Assembly (NCBI RefSeq): GCF_002356315.1
Contig: NZ_AP018164.1
Location: 2,170,001 to 2,234,000, forward strand
DNA from: Mycobacterium shigaense
GTDB taxonomy: Bacteria; Actinomycetota; Actinomycetes; Mycobacteriales; Mycobacteriaceae
Direction of reading: 5' to 3'
Length of the DNA stretch: 64,000 bases
This document shows positions 49,761-61,031 of the stretch, piece after piece; positions within the stretch are counted from its first letter, which is position 1, and every line of letters starts with the position of its first letter. The notes below the pieces were generated by a model. That model did no database searches and was not told where the DNA came from. It saw nothing but the letters and a program-made list of their open reading frames with translations. The position numbers and the translations under genes were made by a program.

Positions 49761-50555
49761 ATGAGGATTCGCTGGTTGGGATGGGCGGGTTTCGAGGTCG
49801 AGGCGAACGGAGACTGTCTGGTGATCGACCTGCTCGGCCGTCCCGAGGGAGTACTCGAGGGCACGGGACTCGCCGCGCCGATGCCCACCGTCGTGACGCC
49901 GCGAAACGCGGGTGAGATCCTTGCGGGGCTGTGCACGCATCTGCACCGCGATCATGCCGACGCCGGCGCCCTGGCCGACGCCCTGCGGCCCGGCGGGGCG
50001 GTTTTCCATCCCGTTTCGTTCGGCGGGGACGATCACGAGAATTCGTGGACGCTGAAGGCGGACGGAGAGCTGGATAGCCACCGCCTGCCTCGCGTCGCGA
50101 TGAAGTACTGGGAGACCACGACCATCGGGCCCTTCACCGTCGCGGCAATCCCGGCGGTGGACACGCTCGGCGATCCGCAGGTCTCCTGGGCCGTGGAGGC
50201 AGGCGGGAAGAGGATTATCCACCTCGGCGACAGCATGTATCACGGTTACTGGTGGCGTGCGGCGCGCCGGCACGGCCCCTTCGACGCGGTCCTCACCCCG
50301 ATCAACGGGCCCACGGTGTGCTTTCCGCACTGTCAACCGCCCAGTCCGTTCCCCTCGACGCTGGATGACCGGCACGCCGCCGTGGCGGCACGGCTACTCG
50401 GCGCGAAAATAGCTATACCCATGCATTACGACGGCTTCCATATCGACCGTTTCTACCAAACCGAGCCCGGCGAGCTCGCCCGCTTCCTGGACGCTGCAGC
50501 CGACGAAAGATACGAATCCGTTCTGCTGAGACCGGGCGACGATCTGGCGTTGTAA
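49761..50555 (+). CDS. Metallo-beta-lactamase-fold hydrolase
   Basis: Predicted 264-residue enzyme of the MBL superfamily, closest in style to the UlaG/lactonase-like group. It starts MRIRWLGWAGFEVEANGDCL, has the metal motif THLHRDHADAG (His60, His62, Asp64, His65), HLGDSMYHGYWW with another metal ligand, and IAIPMHYDGFH near the end. Substrate unknown; N-acyl-phosphatidylethanolamine hydrolase-like, lactonase or phosphodiesterase activities all occur in this fold. AAGGAG precedes the ATG. Probably controlled by the divergent TetR regulator. Confidence 0.88.
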   Translation: MRIRWLGWAGFEVEANGDCLVIDLLGRPEGVLEGTGLAAPMPTVVTPRNAGEILAGLCTHLHRDHADAGALADALRPGGAVFHPVSFGGDDHENSWTLKADGELDSHRLPRVAMKYWETTTIGPFTVAAIPAVDTLGDPQVSWAVEAGGKRIIHLGDSMYHGYWWRAARRHGPFDAVLTPINGPTVCFPHCQPPSPFPSTLDDRHAAVAARLLGAKIAIPMHYDGFHIDRFYQTEPGELARFLDAAADERYESVLLRPGDDLAL

Positions 50556-50564
50556 GCGCTGCGC

Positions 50565-51350
50565 TCAGGTGAAGCGGAACCACCGCCGCGCGGCAAGCGC
50601 CGCGCCCGCCCCCCAGGCCGCCAACACGGCGACGCCGAACCAGTCCACCGACAACGTCATCGCCTGCGACAGGGCTTCGGTGAGTGCCCCCGACGGCGTG
50701 AGCCGGGCCGCCCACTTGACCCCCGTCGGGATCATCCCGGTTTCCACGGTCAGCGCGCCGAGACCGGCGAAGACGAACCACAGCAGGTTGGCCAGGGCGA
50801 GCACGACCTCGGCCCGCAGCGTCCCGCCGAGCAGCAGCCCGAGGGCCGCGAAACCCGCGGTACCCAGCGCGATCACCCCCGCGCCCAAGCCCAACGCGGC
50901 CGGGGTGGGTCGCCAGCCGAGCGCAAAACCTATGACACCCAACAGGATTGCCTGCAGGAAGACCACCGTGACGACCGCCAGTGACTTCCCGGCGATGATG
51001 CCCCAAACCGGAAGTGGCGTTGCGCCAAGCCGTTTGAGCGCACCGTAACGACGATCGAACGCGACGGCGATCGCCTGCCCGGTGAACGCGGTCGAGATCA
51101 CCGCCAGCGCCATGATGACCGGGGTGAAGACGGCCGCGCGATGCGGTCCGAACGAGCCGAGCGGCAACAGGGTGAGCCCGACCAGCAGCGTGATCGGTAT
51201 GAACATGGTCAACAGCAGCTGTTCGCCGTTGCGCAGCAGCAGCTTCAGTTCCAGATTGAACTGCGCGGCAAGCATTTTCGGGACCGCGCTGGGGCGCGGG
51301 TCGGGGGCGAAGGTACCCGCCGGGAAGGCCGGGCCGTCAGTCTGCGTCAT
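50565..51350 (-). CDS. ABC-2 type exporter permease (Rv1457c-like)
   Basis: Predicted 261-residue membrane protein with six helices, ABC-2 family (LLLTMFIPITLLVGLTLLPL, FTPVIMALAVISTAFTGQAI, LLGVIGFALGW, LWFVFAGLGALTVE). The cytoplasmic stretch VAFDRRYGALKRLGATPLPV between helices is typical of drug- or lipid-exporting ABC-2 permeases. The ATG overlaps the ATPase stop (ATGA). Together they would form an exporter of unknown substrate; operon linkage to mptB hints at a cell envelope substrate. Confidence 0.9.
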   Translation of the reverse strand: MTQTDGPAFPAGTFAPDPRPSAVPKMLAAQFNLELKLLLRNGEQLLLTMFIPITLLVGLTLLPLGSFGPHRAAVFTPVIMALAVISTAFTGQAIAVAFDRRYGALKRLGATPLPVWGIIAGKSLAVVTVVFLQAILLGVIGFALGWRPTPAALGLGAGVIALGTAGFAALGLLLGGTLRAEVVLALANLLWFVFAGLGALTVETGMIPTGVKWAARLTPSGALTEALSQAMTLSVDWFGVAVLAAWGAGAALAARRWFRFT

Positions 51351-52297
51351 TGCCGCAACTTTCTGCCGGTGAGGTCGAGGAACACATCCTCGAGGCTGCG
51401 TTGCTCGACGCGCATGTCGGTGGCCAACACGTCGATGCGCGCGCACCAGGCGGTGACGGTCGCCAGCACCTGCGGGTCGACGCGACCCTCGACCAGATAC
51501 TCGCCCGGCGTCACCTCGGTGGCCTGGTAGTCCTCGGGCAAAGCCGACGCCAGCAGGGACAGATCGAGCCGCGGCGGCGCGCTGAACCGCAACTGGTCCT
51601 TGGCCCCGCTGCGCATCAACTCCGCCGGAGTGCCCGCGGCCACCGTTGCCCCGTGGTCGATGATCGCCAGCCGATCGGCGAGCTCCTCGGCCTCCTTCAG
51701 TTGGTGAGTGGTCAGCACAACCGTCACGCCGTCGCGGCGCAGCGCGTCGATCAGCTCCCACACCAGCAACCGGGCGTGGGCGTCCATACCCGCGGTGGGT
51801 TCGTCGAGGAACACCAGCTGCGGGCGCCCGACCAGCGCGCACGCCAGCGCGAGCCGTTGCTGTTGGCCGCCGGAGAGCCGCCGGTAGGTGGTGCGGGCGG
51901 CGTCGGTGAGGCCCAGCGTGTTCAGCAGCCACGCCGGGTCCAGTGGGTCGGCGGCGTAGGAGGCCACCAGCTTGAGCATTTCTTGCGCCCGGGCCGCCGG
52001 GTAGCCGCCGCCGCCCTGCAGCATCACGCCGATCCGCGCGCGCAGCCGGGCGTTGTCGGCGACGGGGTCCAAGCCGAGCACCTCGATCGTGCCGGCGTCC
52101 GGGCGCACGAAGCCCTCGCACATCTCGACCGTCGTCGTCTTGCCGGCGCCGTTGGGTCCCAGCAGCGCGAACACCTCGGCCGTGTGCACTTCCAGATCGA
52201 GGTTGGCGACGGCCGTCGTCGGCCCGAATGTCTTGGTCACCCCGCGCAGCCGCACCACCGGGTCGGGGGCGTGGGGAATGTGGGAGGCCGAGCTCAC
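51347..52297 (-). CDS. ABC transporter ATP-binding protein (Rv1458c-like)
   Basis: Predicted 316-residue ATPase of the daunorubicin-resistance/ABC-2 exporter type. Walker A LLGPNGAGKTTTVEM, signature RLSGGQQQRLALA, Walker B LVFLDEPTAGMD and switch histidine in LTTHQLKEAE are intact. A C-terminal domain of about 80 residues follows. GTG start overlapping the mptB stop by 4 bp (GTGA), and its own stop overlaps the permease gene. The three genes mptB-ATPase-permease are translationally coupled. Confidence 0.94.
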   Translation of the reverse strand: MSSASHIPHAPDPVVRLRGVTKTFGPTTAVANLDLEVHTAEVFALLGPNGAGKTTTVEMCEGFVRPDAGTIEVLGLDPVADNARLRARIGVMLQGGGGYPAARAQEMLKLVASYAADPLDPAWLLNTLGLTDAARTTYRRLSGGQQQRLALACALVGRPQLVFLDEPTAGMDAHARLLVWELIDALRRDGVTVVLTTHQLKEAEELADRLAIIDHGATVAAGTPAELMRSGAKDQLRFSAPPRLDLSLLASALPEDYQATEVTPGEYLVEGRVDPQVLATVTAWCARIDVLATDMRVEQRSLEDVFLDLTGRKLRQ

Positions 52298-54027
52298 GTC
52301 GAGTCAGCGTATGCGCCCGGCACCGCCTCGGAGCGAGGGGTGGTCGGCCGGGTCTCAGCGGCGTCGGCGAGGCCGGTGGCGTCAACGCCTGCCGCGCCGT
52401 TGGATTCGCCCGTGACGACGGAGCCGGTGGGCGCCGACAGCAGCGGACGCCACGGCAACCGGGTGTAGGTCAGCGCGATGAGCACCACCACGAGGACGGT
52501 GCTGGCGGCGGTGGCATCCACGATCTGGAACAACGCGAAGCGGTCGCCGTTGGCCGTCGGACCGAAGATGCCCACGACGAGGGTGATGACGATGACCGCC
52601 ACGCGGAAACCGGGTCGGGTCGCCCAGGCGGCCAGCGGGATGATGGCCCACAGCAGGTACCAGGGCTGCACGACGGGAAACAGCAGCACGCAGATGCCCA
52701 GCGCGACGCCGAGGCCGCCGATCGGGTGCAACCGCCCGCGGAATACCGCGAACAACAGCCAGGCCACCAGCACGGTGATGATCAGCACACCGATGAACCG
52801 GGTCAGCGCCAGGACGGCGGTGGTGTGATCGCCCAGGCCCAACAGAATGCCGACCTGCCCGGTGCCCAGCGCCAGCAGCGTCGGCGGCGACATCCAGCTG
52901 CGCACCACGTTGGCGGTGCCCAGCGTGAAGAGCCAGCCGAACCCCAGGCCGCTGGCCCATCCGACGGCGGCCATCACGGCCACCGACAGCGCCGTCATCC
53001 CGCCGCCGGCGACCAGCAGCGCGCGCAACGTGCCGCCCATGCGGTAGGCCAGCGCCATCGTCACGAAACCCAGTGCCAGCAGTGACGGCAGCTTCACCTG
53101 CGACGACAGCGTGATGAGGACGGCGCCGGCCAGCAGCATGCCCAGCGGTTCCCAATCGGGGCCGGGCCGCCAGGAGGCCGGAAACAGCCGGGGCGAGTCG
53201 ATGCCGCGCAGCGCGAATTCGGCGCCGGCCAGCATCAGGCCGAGCATCAGTGCCTCGTTGTGGATGCCGGCCACCAGATGCATGATCAGCAGCGGATTGG
53301 CGGCGCCCAGCCACAGCGCGCTCACCTCGGCCACGCCGCAGCGCCGGGCCAGCCGCGGTGTCGCCCACACGATCAGGGCGACCCCGATCAGCACCACGAT
53401 CCGGTGGCAGAGCACGGCGGCGACGATGTTCTCACCGGTCAGCGCGGAGATTCCGCGACCGATCCACAAAAACAACGGGCCGTACGGGGCGGGCGTCTCC
53501 CGCCACAGGCTGGGTACCGACAGCGTGAAGACGTGGCCGAGGCCCAGCCCGGACGCGGGACCCACCTTGTAGGGGTCGAGCCCTTCCAGCGAGATCTGGC
53601 TCTGCGCCAGGTAGGAGTAGACGTCCTTGCTGTACATCGGCGGCGCGGGCAGCAGCGGCAGCATCCACAGCAACAGGGTGCGATCCAGCTCGCCGCGCGA
53701 CATCCGCCGGCTGCCCAGCGCGAATCGGCCGAGCATCAACCAGGCCAGCGCCATCATGACCGCGCCGGTGGTCGTCATCGTCAGCGAGACGGTCTGGATG
53801 CGGGAGGGGAGGTTGAGCAGCCGGACGCCGAACGTGGGGTCCTGGACGACGGGCCGGGCCCCGGCGCCGAGCGCACCGATCGCCATCAGCACGGTTCCGG
53901 TGGCGCCGAACAGCCGGGTGCGCCGCATGGCGGTGAGCTCGGTATCGTTCAGCGGCGAGCCGACGGCTTGTTCGTCGCCGTGCAAGCTCGCGATTGACGA
54001 GCTCAGCGTGTGGTGGCGCGCTGCCAT
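52294..54027 (-). CDS. mptB: Alpha-(1->6)-mannopyranosyltransferase MptB
   Basis: Predicted 577-residue GT-C glycosyltransferase that uses polyprenyl-phosphomannose to start the alpha-1,6-mannan core of lipomannan and lipoarabinomannan. About 13 hydrophobic segments; the GT-C loop near the first helix pair has MYSKDVYSYLAQSQ. Other conserved blocks: PAPYGPLFLWIGRGIS and HLVAGIHNEALMLGLMLAG. The ATG at 54027 fits a leaderless promoter (TACGCT plus six bases); the frame is open another 24 codons. Divergent from sufR with 120 bp between. Confidence 0.92.
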   Translation of the reverse strand: MAARHHTLSSSIASLHGDEQAVGSPLNDTELTAMRRTRLFGATGTVLMAIGALGAGARPVVQDPTFGVRLLNLPSRIQTVSLTMTTTGAVMMALAWLMLGRFALGSRRMSRGELDRTLLLWMLPLLPAPPMYSKDVYSYLAQSQISLEGLDPYKVGPASGLGLGHVFTLSVPSLWRETPAPYGPLFLWIGRGISALTGENIVAAVLCHRIVVLIGVALIVWATPRLARRCGVAEVSALWLGAANPLLIMHLVAGIHNEALMLGLMLAGAEFALRGIDSPRLFPASWRPGPDWEPLGMLLAGAVLITLSSQVKLPSLLALGFVTMALAYRMGGTLRALLVAGGGMTALSVAVMAAVGWASGLGFGWLFTLGTANVVRSWMSPPTLLALGTGQVGILLGLGDHTTAVLALTRFIGVLIITVLVAWLLFAVFRGRLHPIGGLGVALGICVLLFPVVQPWYLLWAIIPLAAWATRPGFRVAVIVITLVVGIFGPTANGDRFALFQIVDATAASTVLVVVLIALTYTRLPWRPLLSAPTGSVVTGESNGAAGVDATGLADAAETRPTTPRSEAVPGAYADST

Positions 54028-54033
54028 CAGTGG

Positions 54034-54039
54034 AGCGTA
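54034..54039 (-). promoter_or_regulatory. -10 box for leaderless mptB operon
   Basis: TACGCT on the minus strand, six bases before the mptB ATG at 54027. Confidence 0.55.
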
Positions 54040-54136
54040 GCCGCCCCCCGCGCGGCGGCCGGGCGGTGCTCGCGGTGTGAGTGGTGCAACCCCCTGCACA
54101 GGGCACCCTTGCTAGACCGATCCGCCGAATTGCGTC

Positions 54137-54151
54137 ACACTGGTGTTGTGA
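54137..54151 (+). promoter_or_regulatory. SufR operator overlapping the sufR start codon
   Basis: ACACT-GGTGT-TGTGA matches exactly the ACACT-N5-TGTGA motif I recall for M. tuberculosis SufR. The wider sequence TCACA-N7-TGTGA (54135-54151) is an inverted repeat. It covers the probable -10 (CACACT, 54136-54141), the transcription start and the GTG start codon at 54148, so SufR bound here should repress its own operon. Confidence 0.7.
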
Positions 54152-54882
54152 AAATCCAAACCGACGAAGAGGCCGTCGCGGCTCCGGTGCCGGCCGCGTC
54201 GCCTGCGGTGCCGGATGGTCACACCCGCCGCGCCATCGTGCGCCTGCTGCTGGAGTCCGGATCGATCACCGTCAGCGAGATCGGCGACCGGCTGGGCCTC
54301 GCGGCCGCCGGCGTCCGGCGTCATCTCGACGCGCTGATCGAGGGGGGCGACGCCGAATCGGCGGCCGCCGCGTCCTGGCAGCAGTCCGGCCGGGGCCGGC
54401 CCGCGCGGCGTTATCGGCTGACCGCCGCCGGCCGCGCCAAGCTCGAACACGCCTATGACGACCTGGCCGCCGCGGCCATCCGGCAGTTGCGGGAAATCGG
54501 CGGGCAGGACGCGGTGGCGACGTTCGCGCGGCGGCGCATCGACGCGATCCTGGCCGGCGTCGAACCGGCCGACAGCGACGACGACGCCGACGTCGAGGCG
54601 GCGGCCGAGCGGGTCGCCGGCGCGCTGACCCGGGCCGGCTACGTCGCCACCACCGCGCAGGTAGGCGGGCCGATCCACGGCGTGCAGATCTGCCAGCACC
54701 ACTGCCCGGTGTCGCACGTCGCCGAGGAATTCCCGGAGCTCTGCGAAGCAGAACAGCAGGCCATGGCCGAGGTCCTGGGAACCCACGTGCAGCGGCTTGC
54801 GACGATCGTCAACGGCGACTGCGCCTGCACTACCCACGTGCCGCTCACCCAGTCAGTGAGCCCGGCCGCCAGCAAGACCTAG
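54148..54882 (+). CDS. sufR: Iron-sulfur cluster-binding repressor SufR
   Basis: Predicted 244-residue regulator of the suf operon. N-terminal winged helix (about 25-95; [20 protein letters not shown]). The Fe-S ligands are in [20 protein letters not shown], with Cys182, Cys186 and Cys199; Cys225 and Cys227 follow in GDCACTTH. In M. tuberculosis SufR holds a 4Fe-4S cluster that senses iron and nitric oxide. The GTG at 54148 overlaps the operator and fits leaderless spacing; upstream open frame has no conserved sequence. First gene of sufRBDCSUT. Confidence 0.93.
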   Translation: MKIQTDEEAVAAPVPAASPAVPDGHTRRAIVRLLLESGSITVSEIGDRLGLAAAGVRRHLDALIEGGDAESAAAASWQQSGRGRPARRYRLTAAGRAKLEHAYDDLAAAAIRQLREIGGQDAVATFARRRIDAILAGVEPADSDDDADVEAAAERVAGALTRAGYVATTAQVGGPIHGVQICQHHCPVSHVAEEFPELCEAEQQAMAEVLGTHVQRLATIVNGDCACTTHVPLTQSVSPAASKT

Positions 54883-54938
54883 CACCAAGCGGCGCCCAGC
54901 CCGCGCCCGCACCACACGAGCACCAAAGGAGCGTCCGT

Positions 54939-56384
54939 ATGACACTCACGCCAGAAGCCACGAAGGCTACAGCGCCCCTGACCCAGGAAGAGGCGATCGA
55001 GTCGCTGGGCAAATACGGCTACGGCTGGGCCGACTCCGACATCGCGGGCGCCAGCGCGCAGCGCGGTCTGTCCGAAGCGGTCGTGCGTGACATCTCCGCG
55101 AAGAAGAACGAGCCCGAATGGATGCTTCAGACCAGGCTCAAGGCGCTGCGGATCTTCGACCGCAAGCCGATGCCACACTGGGGCTCCAACCTCGAGGGCA
55201 TCGACTTCGACAACATCAAGTACTTCGTGCGCTCCACCGAGAAGCAGGCGGCCTCCTGGGAAGACCTGCCCGAGGACATCCGCAACACCTATGACCGGCT
55301 GGGCATCCCGGAGGCGGAGAAGCAGCGCCTGGTCGCCGGTGTCGCCGCACAGTACGAGTCCGAGGTGGTCTACCACCAGATCCGCGAGGACCTGGAGAGC
55401 CAGGGCGTCATCTTCCTCGACACCGACAGCGGCCTGCGGGAACATCCGGAGATCTTCCAGCAGTACTTCGGCAGCGTGATCCCGGCCGGGGACAACAAGT
55501 TCTCCGCGCTGAATACCGCCGTGTGGTCGGGTGGTTCGTTCATCTACGTCCCGCCGGGCGTGCACGTCGACATCCCGCTGCAGGCCTATTTCCGGATCAA
55601 CACCGAGAACATGGGCCAGTTCGAGCGAACGCTGATCATCGTCGACGAGGGCGCCTACGTGCACTACGTCGAGGGCTGTACCGCGCCGATCTACAAGAGC
55701 GACTCGCTGCACTCCGCGGTGGTCGAGATCATCGTGAAGCCCGGCGGCCGTTGCCGCTACACGACCATCCAGAACTGGTCGAACAACGTCTACAACCTGG
55801 TGACCAAGCGGGCCCGCGCCGAGGCCGGCGCCACCATGGAGTGGGTCGACGGCAACATCGGGTCGAAGGTGACCATGAAGTACCCGGCTGTCTGGATGAC
55901 CGGCGAGTACGCCAAGGGTGAGGTGCTGTCGGTGGCGTTCGCCGGCGAGGGCCAGCACCAGGACACCGGCGCCAAGATGCTGCACTTGGCGCCCAACACG
56001 TCGAGCAACATCGTCTCCAAGTCGGTGGCGCGCGGCGGCGGGCGGGCGTCCTACCGCGGTCTGGTACAGGTGAACAAGGGTGCCCACGGATCGCGCTCCA
56101 GCGTGAAATGCGATGCGCTGCTTGTCGATACGGTCAGCCGCAGCGACACCTACCCGTACGTCGACATCCGCGAGGACGACGTCACGATGGGGCACGAGGC
56201 CACCGTATCCAAGGTCAGCGAGGACCAGCTCTTCTACCTGATGAGCCGGGGCATGACCGAGGACGAGGCGATGGCGATGGTGGTGCGCGGCTTCGTCGAG
56301 CCGATCGCCAAGGAACTGCCGATGGAGTACGCACTGGAGCTCAACCGACTGATCGAGCTGCAGATGGAAGGCGCGGTCGGCTAG
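54939..56384 (+). CDS. sufB: Fe-S cluster assembly scaffold SufB (no intein)
   Basis: Predicted 481-residue SufB, part of the SufBC2D scaffold on which Fe-S clusters form. Conserved sequence includes [60 protein letters not shown] and the C-terminal [23 protein letters not shown] [17 protein letters not shown]. The frame is uninterrupted; the M. tuberculosis orthologue is about 846 residues because of an intein, absent here. AAAGGAG Shine-Dalgarno. The stop overlaps sufD by one base. Confidence 0.97.
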   Translation: MTLTPEATKATAPLTQEEAIESLGKYGYGWADSDIAGASAQRGLSEAVVRDISAKKNEPEWMLQTRLKALRIFDRKPMPHWGSNLEGIDFDNIKYFVRSTEKQAASWEDLPEDIRNTYDRLGIPEAEKQRLVAGVAAQYESEVVYHQIREDLESQGVIFLDTDSGLREHPEIFQQYFGSVIPAGDNKFSALNTAVWSGGSFIYVPPGVHVDIPLQAYFRINTENMGQFERTLIIVDEGAYVHYVEGCTAPIYKSDSLHSAVVEIIVKPGGRCRYTTIQNWSNNVYNLVTKRARAEAGATMEWVDGNIGSKVTMKYPAVWMTGEYAKGEVLSVAFAGEGQHQDTGAKMLHLAPNTSSNIVSKSVARGGGRASYRGLVQVNKGAHGSRSSVKCDALLVDTVSRSDTYPYVDIREDDVTMGHEATVSKVSEDQLFYLMSRGMTEDEAMAMVVRGFVEPIAKELPMEYALELNRLIELQMEGAVG

Positions 56385-57567
56385 TGACGAACGTGACTGA
56401 GGCGGTTGAGGGTTCGGCCCTCGCTGCTGCCAACAAGGGCGAGCTGTTCGCGTCCTTCGACGTGGACGCGTTCGAGGTGCCCAGTGGGCGCGACGAGATC
56501 TGGCGGTTCACCCCGCTGCGCCGGTTGCGCGGCCTGCACGACGGGTCCGCCCCCGCGACGGGCAACGCCGCGATCGAGGTGACCGAACGCCCGGGCGTGA
56601 CGGTGGAGACCGTGCGCCGCGGCGACGAGCGGCTGGGTCAGGCCGGCGTTCCCGCGGATCGGGTTGCGGCACAGGCATTCTCGTCGTTCAACTCCGCAAC
56701 GGTGGTGACCGTGGCCCGCGACACCGAGGTGGCCGAGCCCATCGAGATCGCCGTCACCGGCCCCGGCGAGGGTGCGGTTGCCTACGGGCACCTGCAGATC
56801 CGCGTCGAGGAACTTGCGCGCGCCATCGTCGTCGTCGACCTGCGCGGCAGCGGTACCTACGCCGACAACGTCGAGATCATCGTCGGCGACGCGGCCGCCG
56901 TCGGGGTGATCTGGATCGCCGACTGGGCCGACGACATGGTCCACGTCAGCGCGCATCATGCGCGGCTGGCCAAGGATTCGGTGCTCGGCCACGTCAACGT
57001 GACGCTCGGCGGCAATCTGGTGCGGACGTCGACGATGGTGCGCTTCACCGCACCCGGCGGCGAAGCCCAGCTGCTCGGCACCTATTTCGCCGACGACGGC
57101 CAGCACTTCGAGTCCCGGCTGCTTGTCGACCACGCACAACCCAACTGCCGCTCGGATGTGCTGTACAAGGGTGCGCTGCAAGCCGATCCGGAATCGGACC
57201 GGCCCGATGCGCACACCGTCTGGGTGGGCGACGTGTTGATCCGCGCGGAGGCCACCGGCACGGACACCTTCGAAGCCAACCGCAACCTACTGCTCACCGA
57301 CGGCGCGCGCGCCGATTCGGTGCCCAACCTCGAGATCGAGACGGGCGAGATTGTCGGTGCCGGGCACGCCAGTGCCACCGGAAGATTCGACGACGAGCAG
57401 GTGTTTTACCTGCAGGCCCGGGGCATCCCGGAAGACCAGGCCCGCCGACTGATCGTTCGCGGCTTCTTCGGCGAGATCATCCAGAAGATCGCGGTGGCCG
57501 CCGTGCGCGAACGGCTGACCGAGGCCATCGAACACGAACTTGAGTTAACCGAAGGAATCAGGAACTG

Positions 57568-57568
<1 letters not shown>
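56384..57568 (+). CDS. sufD: Fe-S cluster assembly protein SufD
   Basis: Predicted 394-residue paralogue of SufB and second scaffold subunit. Recognised by [18 protein letters not shown] near the N-terminus, the beta-helix core, [20 protein letters not shown] and the C-terminal [23 protein letters not shown] start overlapping the sufB stop by one base; stop overlaps sufC by one base (TGATG). Coupled translation should favour equal amounts of the SufBCD subunits. Confidence 0.96.
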
Positions 57569-59606
<2,038 letters not shown>

Positions 59607-59609
59607 GCC

Positions 59610-60098
59610 ATGCGGCTAGAGCAGATGTATCAGGACGTGATCCTCGACCACTACAAGCACCCGCAGCACCGTGGACTGCGAGAACCGTTCGGCGCGCAGG
59701 TGCTTCACGTCAACCCGATCTGTGGTGACGAGGTCACGCTGCGGGTGGCACTCTCGGACGACGGCGAGACCGTCGCCGACGTCTCCTATGACGGGCAAGG
59801 CTGTTCGATCAGCCAGGCGGCGACCTCGGTGCTCACTCAGCAGGTCATCGGTCAAAGCGTCGGTGACGCGCTGAAGACTGTCACCGCGTTCAGCGAGATG
59901 ATCTCGTCGCGCGGGACGATCGAAGGCGACGAGGATGTGCTGGGCGACGGCATCGCGTTTGCCGGCGTGGCGAAATACCCGGCCCGCGTGAAGTGCGCGC
60001 TGCTGGGGTGGTTGGCGTTCAAAGACGCACTGGCCCGGGCCAGCGCCGGGGCCGGGGCCGGGGCCGAAAAACCTACGGATGGAAGCGACGGATCATGA
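59610..60098 (+). CDS. sufU: Zinc-dependent sulfurtransferase SufU
   Basis: Predicted 162-residue SufU that accepts persulfide sulfur from SufS. Metal/sulfur ligands: NPICGDEV (Cys38, Asp40), DGQGCSIS (Cys65) and ARVKCALLGW (Cys129). The extra segment between the second and third cysteines separates SufU from IscU scaffolds. The last 20 residues are an Ala/Gly-rich tail (RASAGAGAGAEKP). Starts 3 bp after sufS; its stop overlaps sufT as ATGA. Confidence 0.95.
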   Translation: MRLEQMYQDVILDHYKHPQHRGLREPFGAQVLHVNPICGDEVTLRVALSDDGETVADVSYDGQGCSISQAATSVLTQQVIGQSVGDALKTVTAFSEMISSRGTIEGDEDVLGDGIAFAGVAKYPARVKCALLGWLAFKDALARASAGAGAGAEKPTDGSDGS

Positions 60099-60442
60099 GC
60101 GAAACCAGCGCGGCCAGCGACGAGCTGATCTTCGATCTCGAGGAGGCGATGCGCGATGTCGTCGACCCCGAATTGGGCATCAATGTCGTCGATCTGGGAC
60201 TGGTCTACGGCTTGAACGTCGAACAGGGCGACGAGGGCAACGTCGCGCTGCTCGACATGACGCTGACGTCGGCCGCCTGCCCGCTGACCGATGTCATTGA
60301 GGACCAGTCGCGCACCGCGTTGGTCGGCAGCGGGCTGGTCAACGACCTTCGGATCAACTGGGTGTGGAACCCCCCGTGGGGCCCGGACAAGATCACCGAG
60401 GACGGGCGCGAACAGTTGCGCGCCCTGGGCTTCACCGTCTAG
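60095..60442 (+). CDS. sufT: SufT / MIP18-family Fe-S assembly factor
   Basis: Predicted 115-residue DUF59 (MIP18) protein involved in Fe-S cluster maturation. Family sequence: MRDVVDPELGINVVDLGLVY, MTLTSAACPLTDVI with the conserved Cys, and WNPPWGPDKITEDGREQLRA. It overlaps sufU (ATGA) and closes the operon. The convergent secreted-protein gene ends 7 bp away, so transcription from the two sides may collide or overlap. Confidence 0.95.
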   Translation: MSETSAASDELIFDLEEAMRDVVDPELGINVVDLGLVYGLNVEQGDEGNVALLDMTLTSAACPLTDVIEDQSRTALVGSGLVNDLRINWVWNPPWGPDKITEDGREQLRALGFTV

Positions 60443-60449
60443 CCGCCCG

Positions 60450-60929
60450 CTACCACGTGCCGGGAGCCAGAACGCCCGGCTGTCCCGCCTCACTACTCGA
60501 CTTGGTCAGGTTGAAGTGGTGTGCGATGGGTTCGCTGGTGTGATCCGAATATCCGCACGCCGCCTCGGTACGGACAACCACCATCTCACCGGCCCCTGTG
60601 GCGCCGCTCCAGCTGAAGTGGTCCGCGCCGCGGTGCAATGACCCGTCGGCACACCGCCATGCGTCCGGCGTGGGCGGAAAACTCACGTGCCAGCGATCGG
60701 CGTAATACTGCGCCTGACCGGTGGCATTGGAGAAATTGACGGTGGCGCAACCGATACCGCACGACGTGACCTTGAAGGTCATATCGGGGAAGCTGCCATC
60801 CGGGAAGTGCATGGTGTACATGCCACCCACCGACTGGTCGAGACTGACCGGCTCGGCCGACGTGGGCGCTGCCAGCCCGACAGCAGCCGCTGTGGCCAGC
60901 GTGACGGACGTTGCGAATATCTTCCTCAT
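60450..60929 (-). CDS. Small secreted protein, unknown function
   Basis: Predicted 159-residue exported protein. Signal peptide MRKIFATSVTLATAAAVGLA with likely cleavage at PTSA-EP (residue 25). The mature part is strand-rich, with GGMYTMHFPDGSFPDM and four cysteines (TSCGIGCATV, DAWRCADG, EAACGYSD) that could form two disulfides. No lipobox or membrane anchor. I do not recognise a named family. It lies between sufT and fadE15, where M. tuberculosis has no equivalent that I recall. Confidence 0.75.
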   Translation of the reverse strand: MRKIFATSVTLATAAAVGLAAPTSAEPVSLDQSVGGMYTMHFPDGSFPDMTFKVTSCGIGCATVNFSNATGQAQYYADRWHVSFPPTPDAWRCADGSLHRGADHFSWSGATGAGEMVVVRTEAACGYSDHTSEPIAHHFNLTKSSSEAGQPGVLAPGTW

Positions 60930-61031
60930 CGGCGTAATTTCCTAACCTGGTAGTCCCTGGCAGCACGATACGACCAAGTCGCCGGAAAATACAGGCTCGG
61001 GAATGGGTTTGCTGCGATCAGGATTTCGGCC

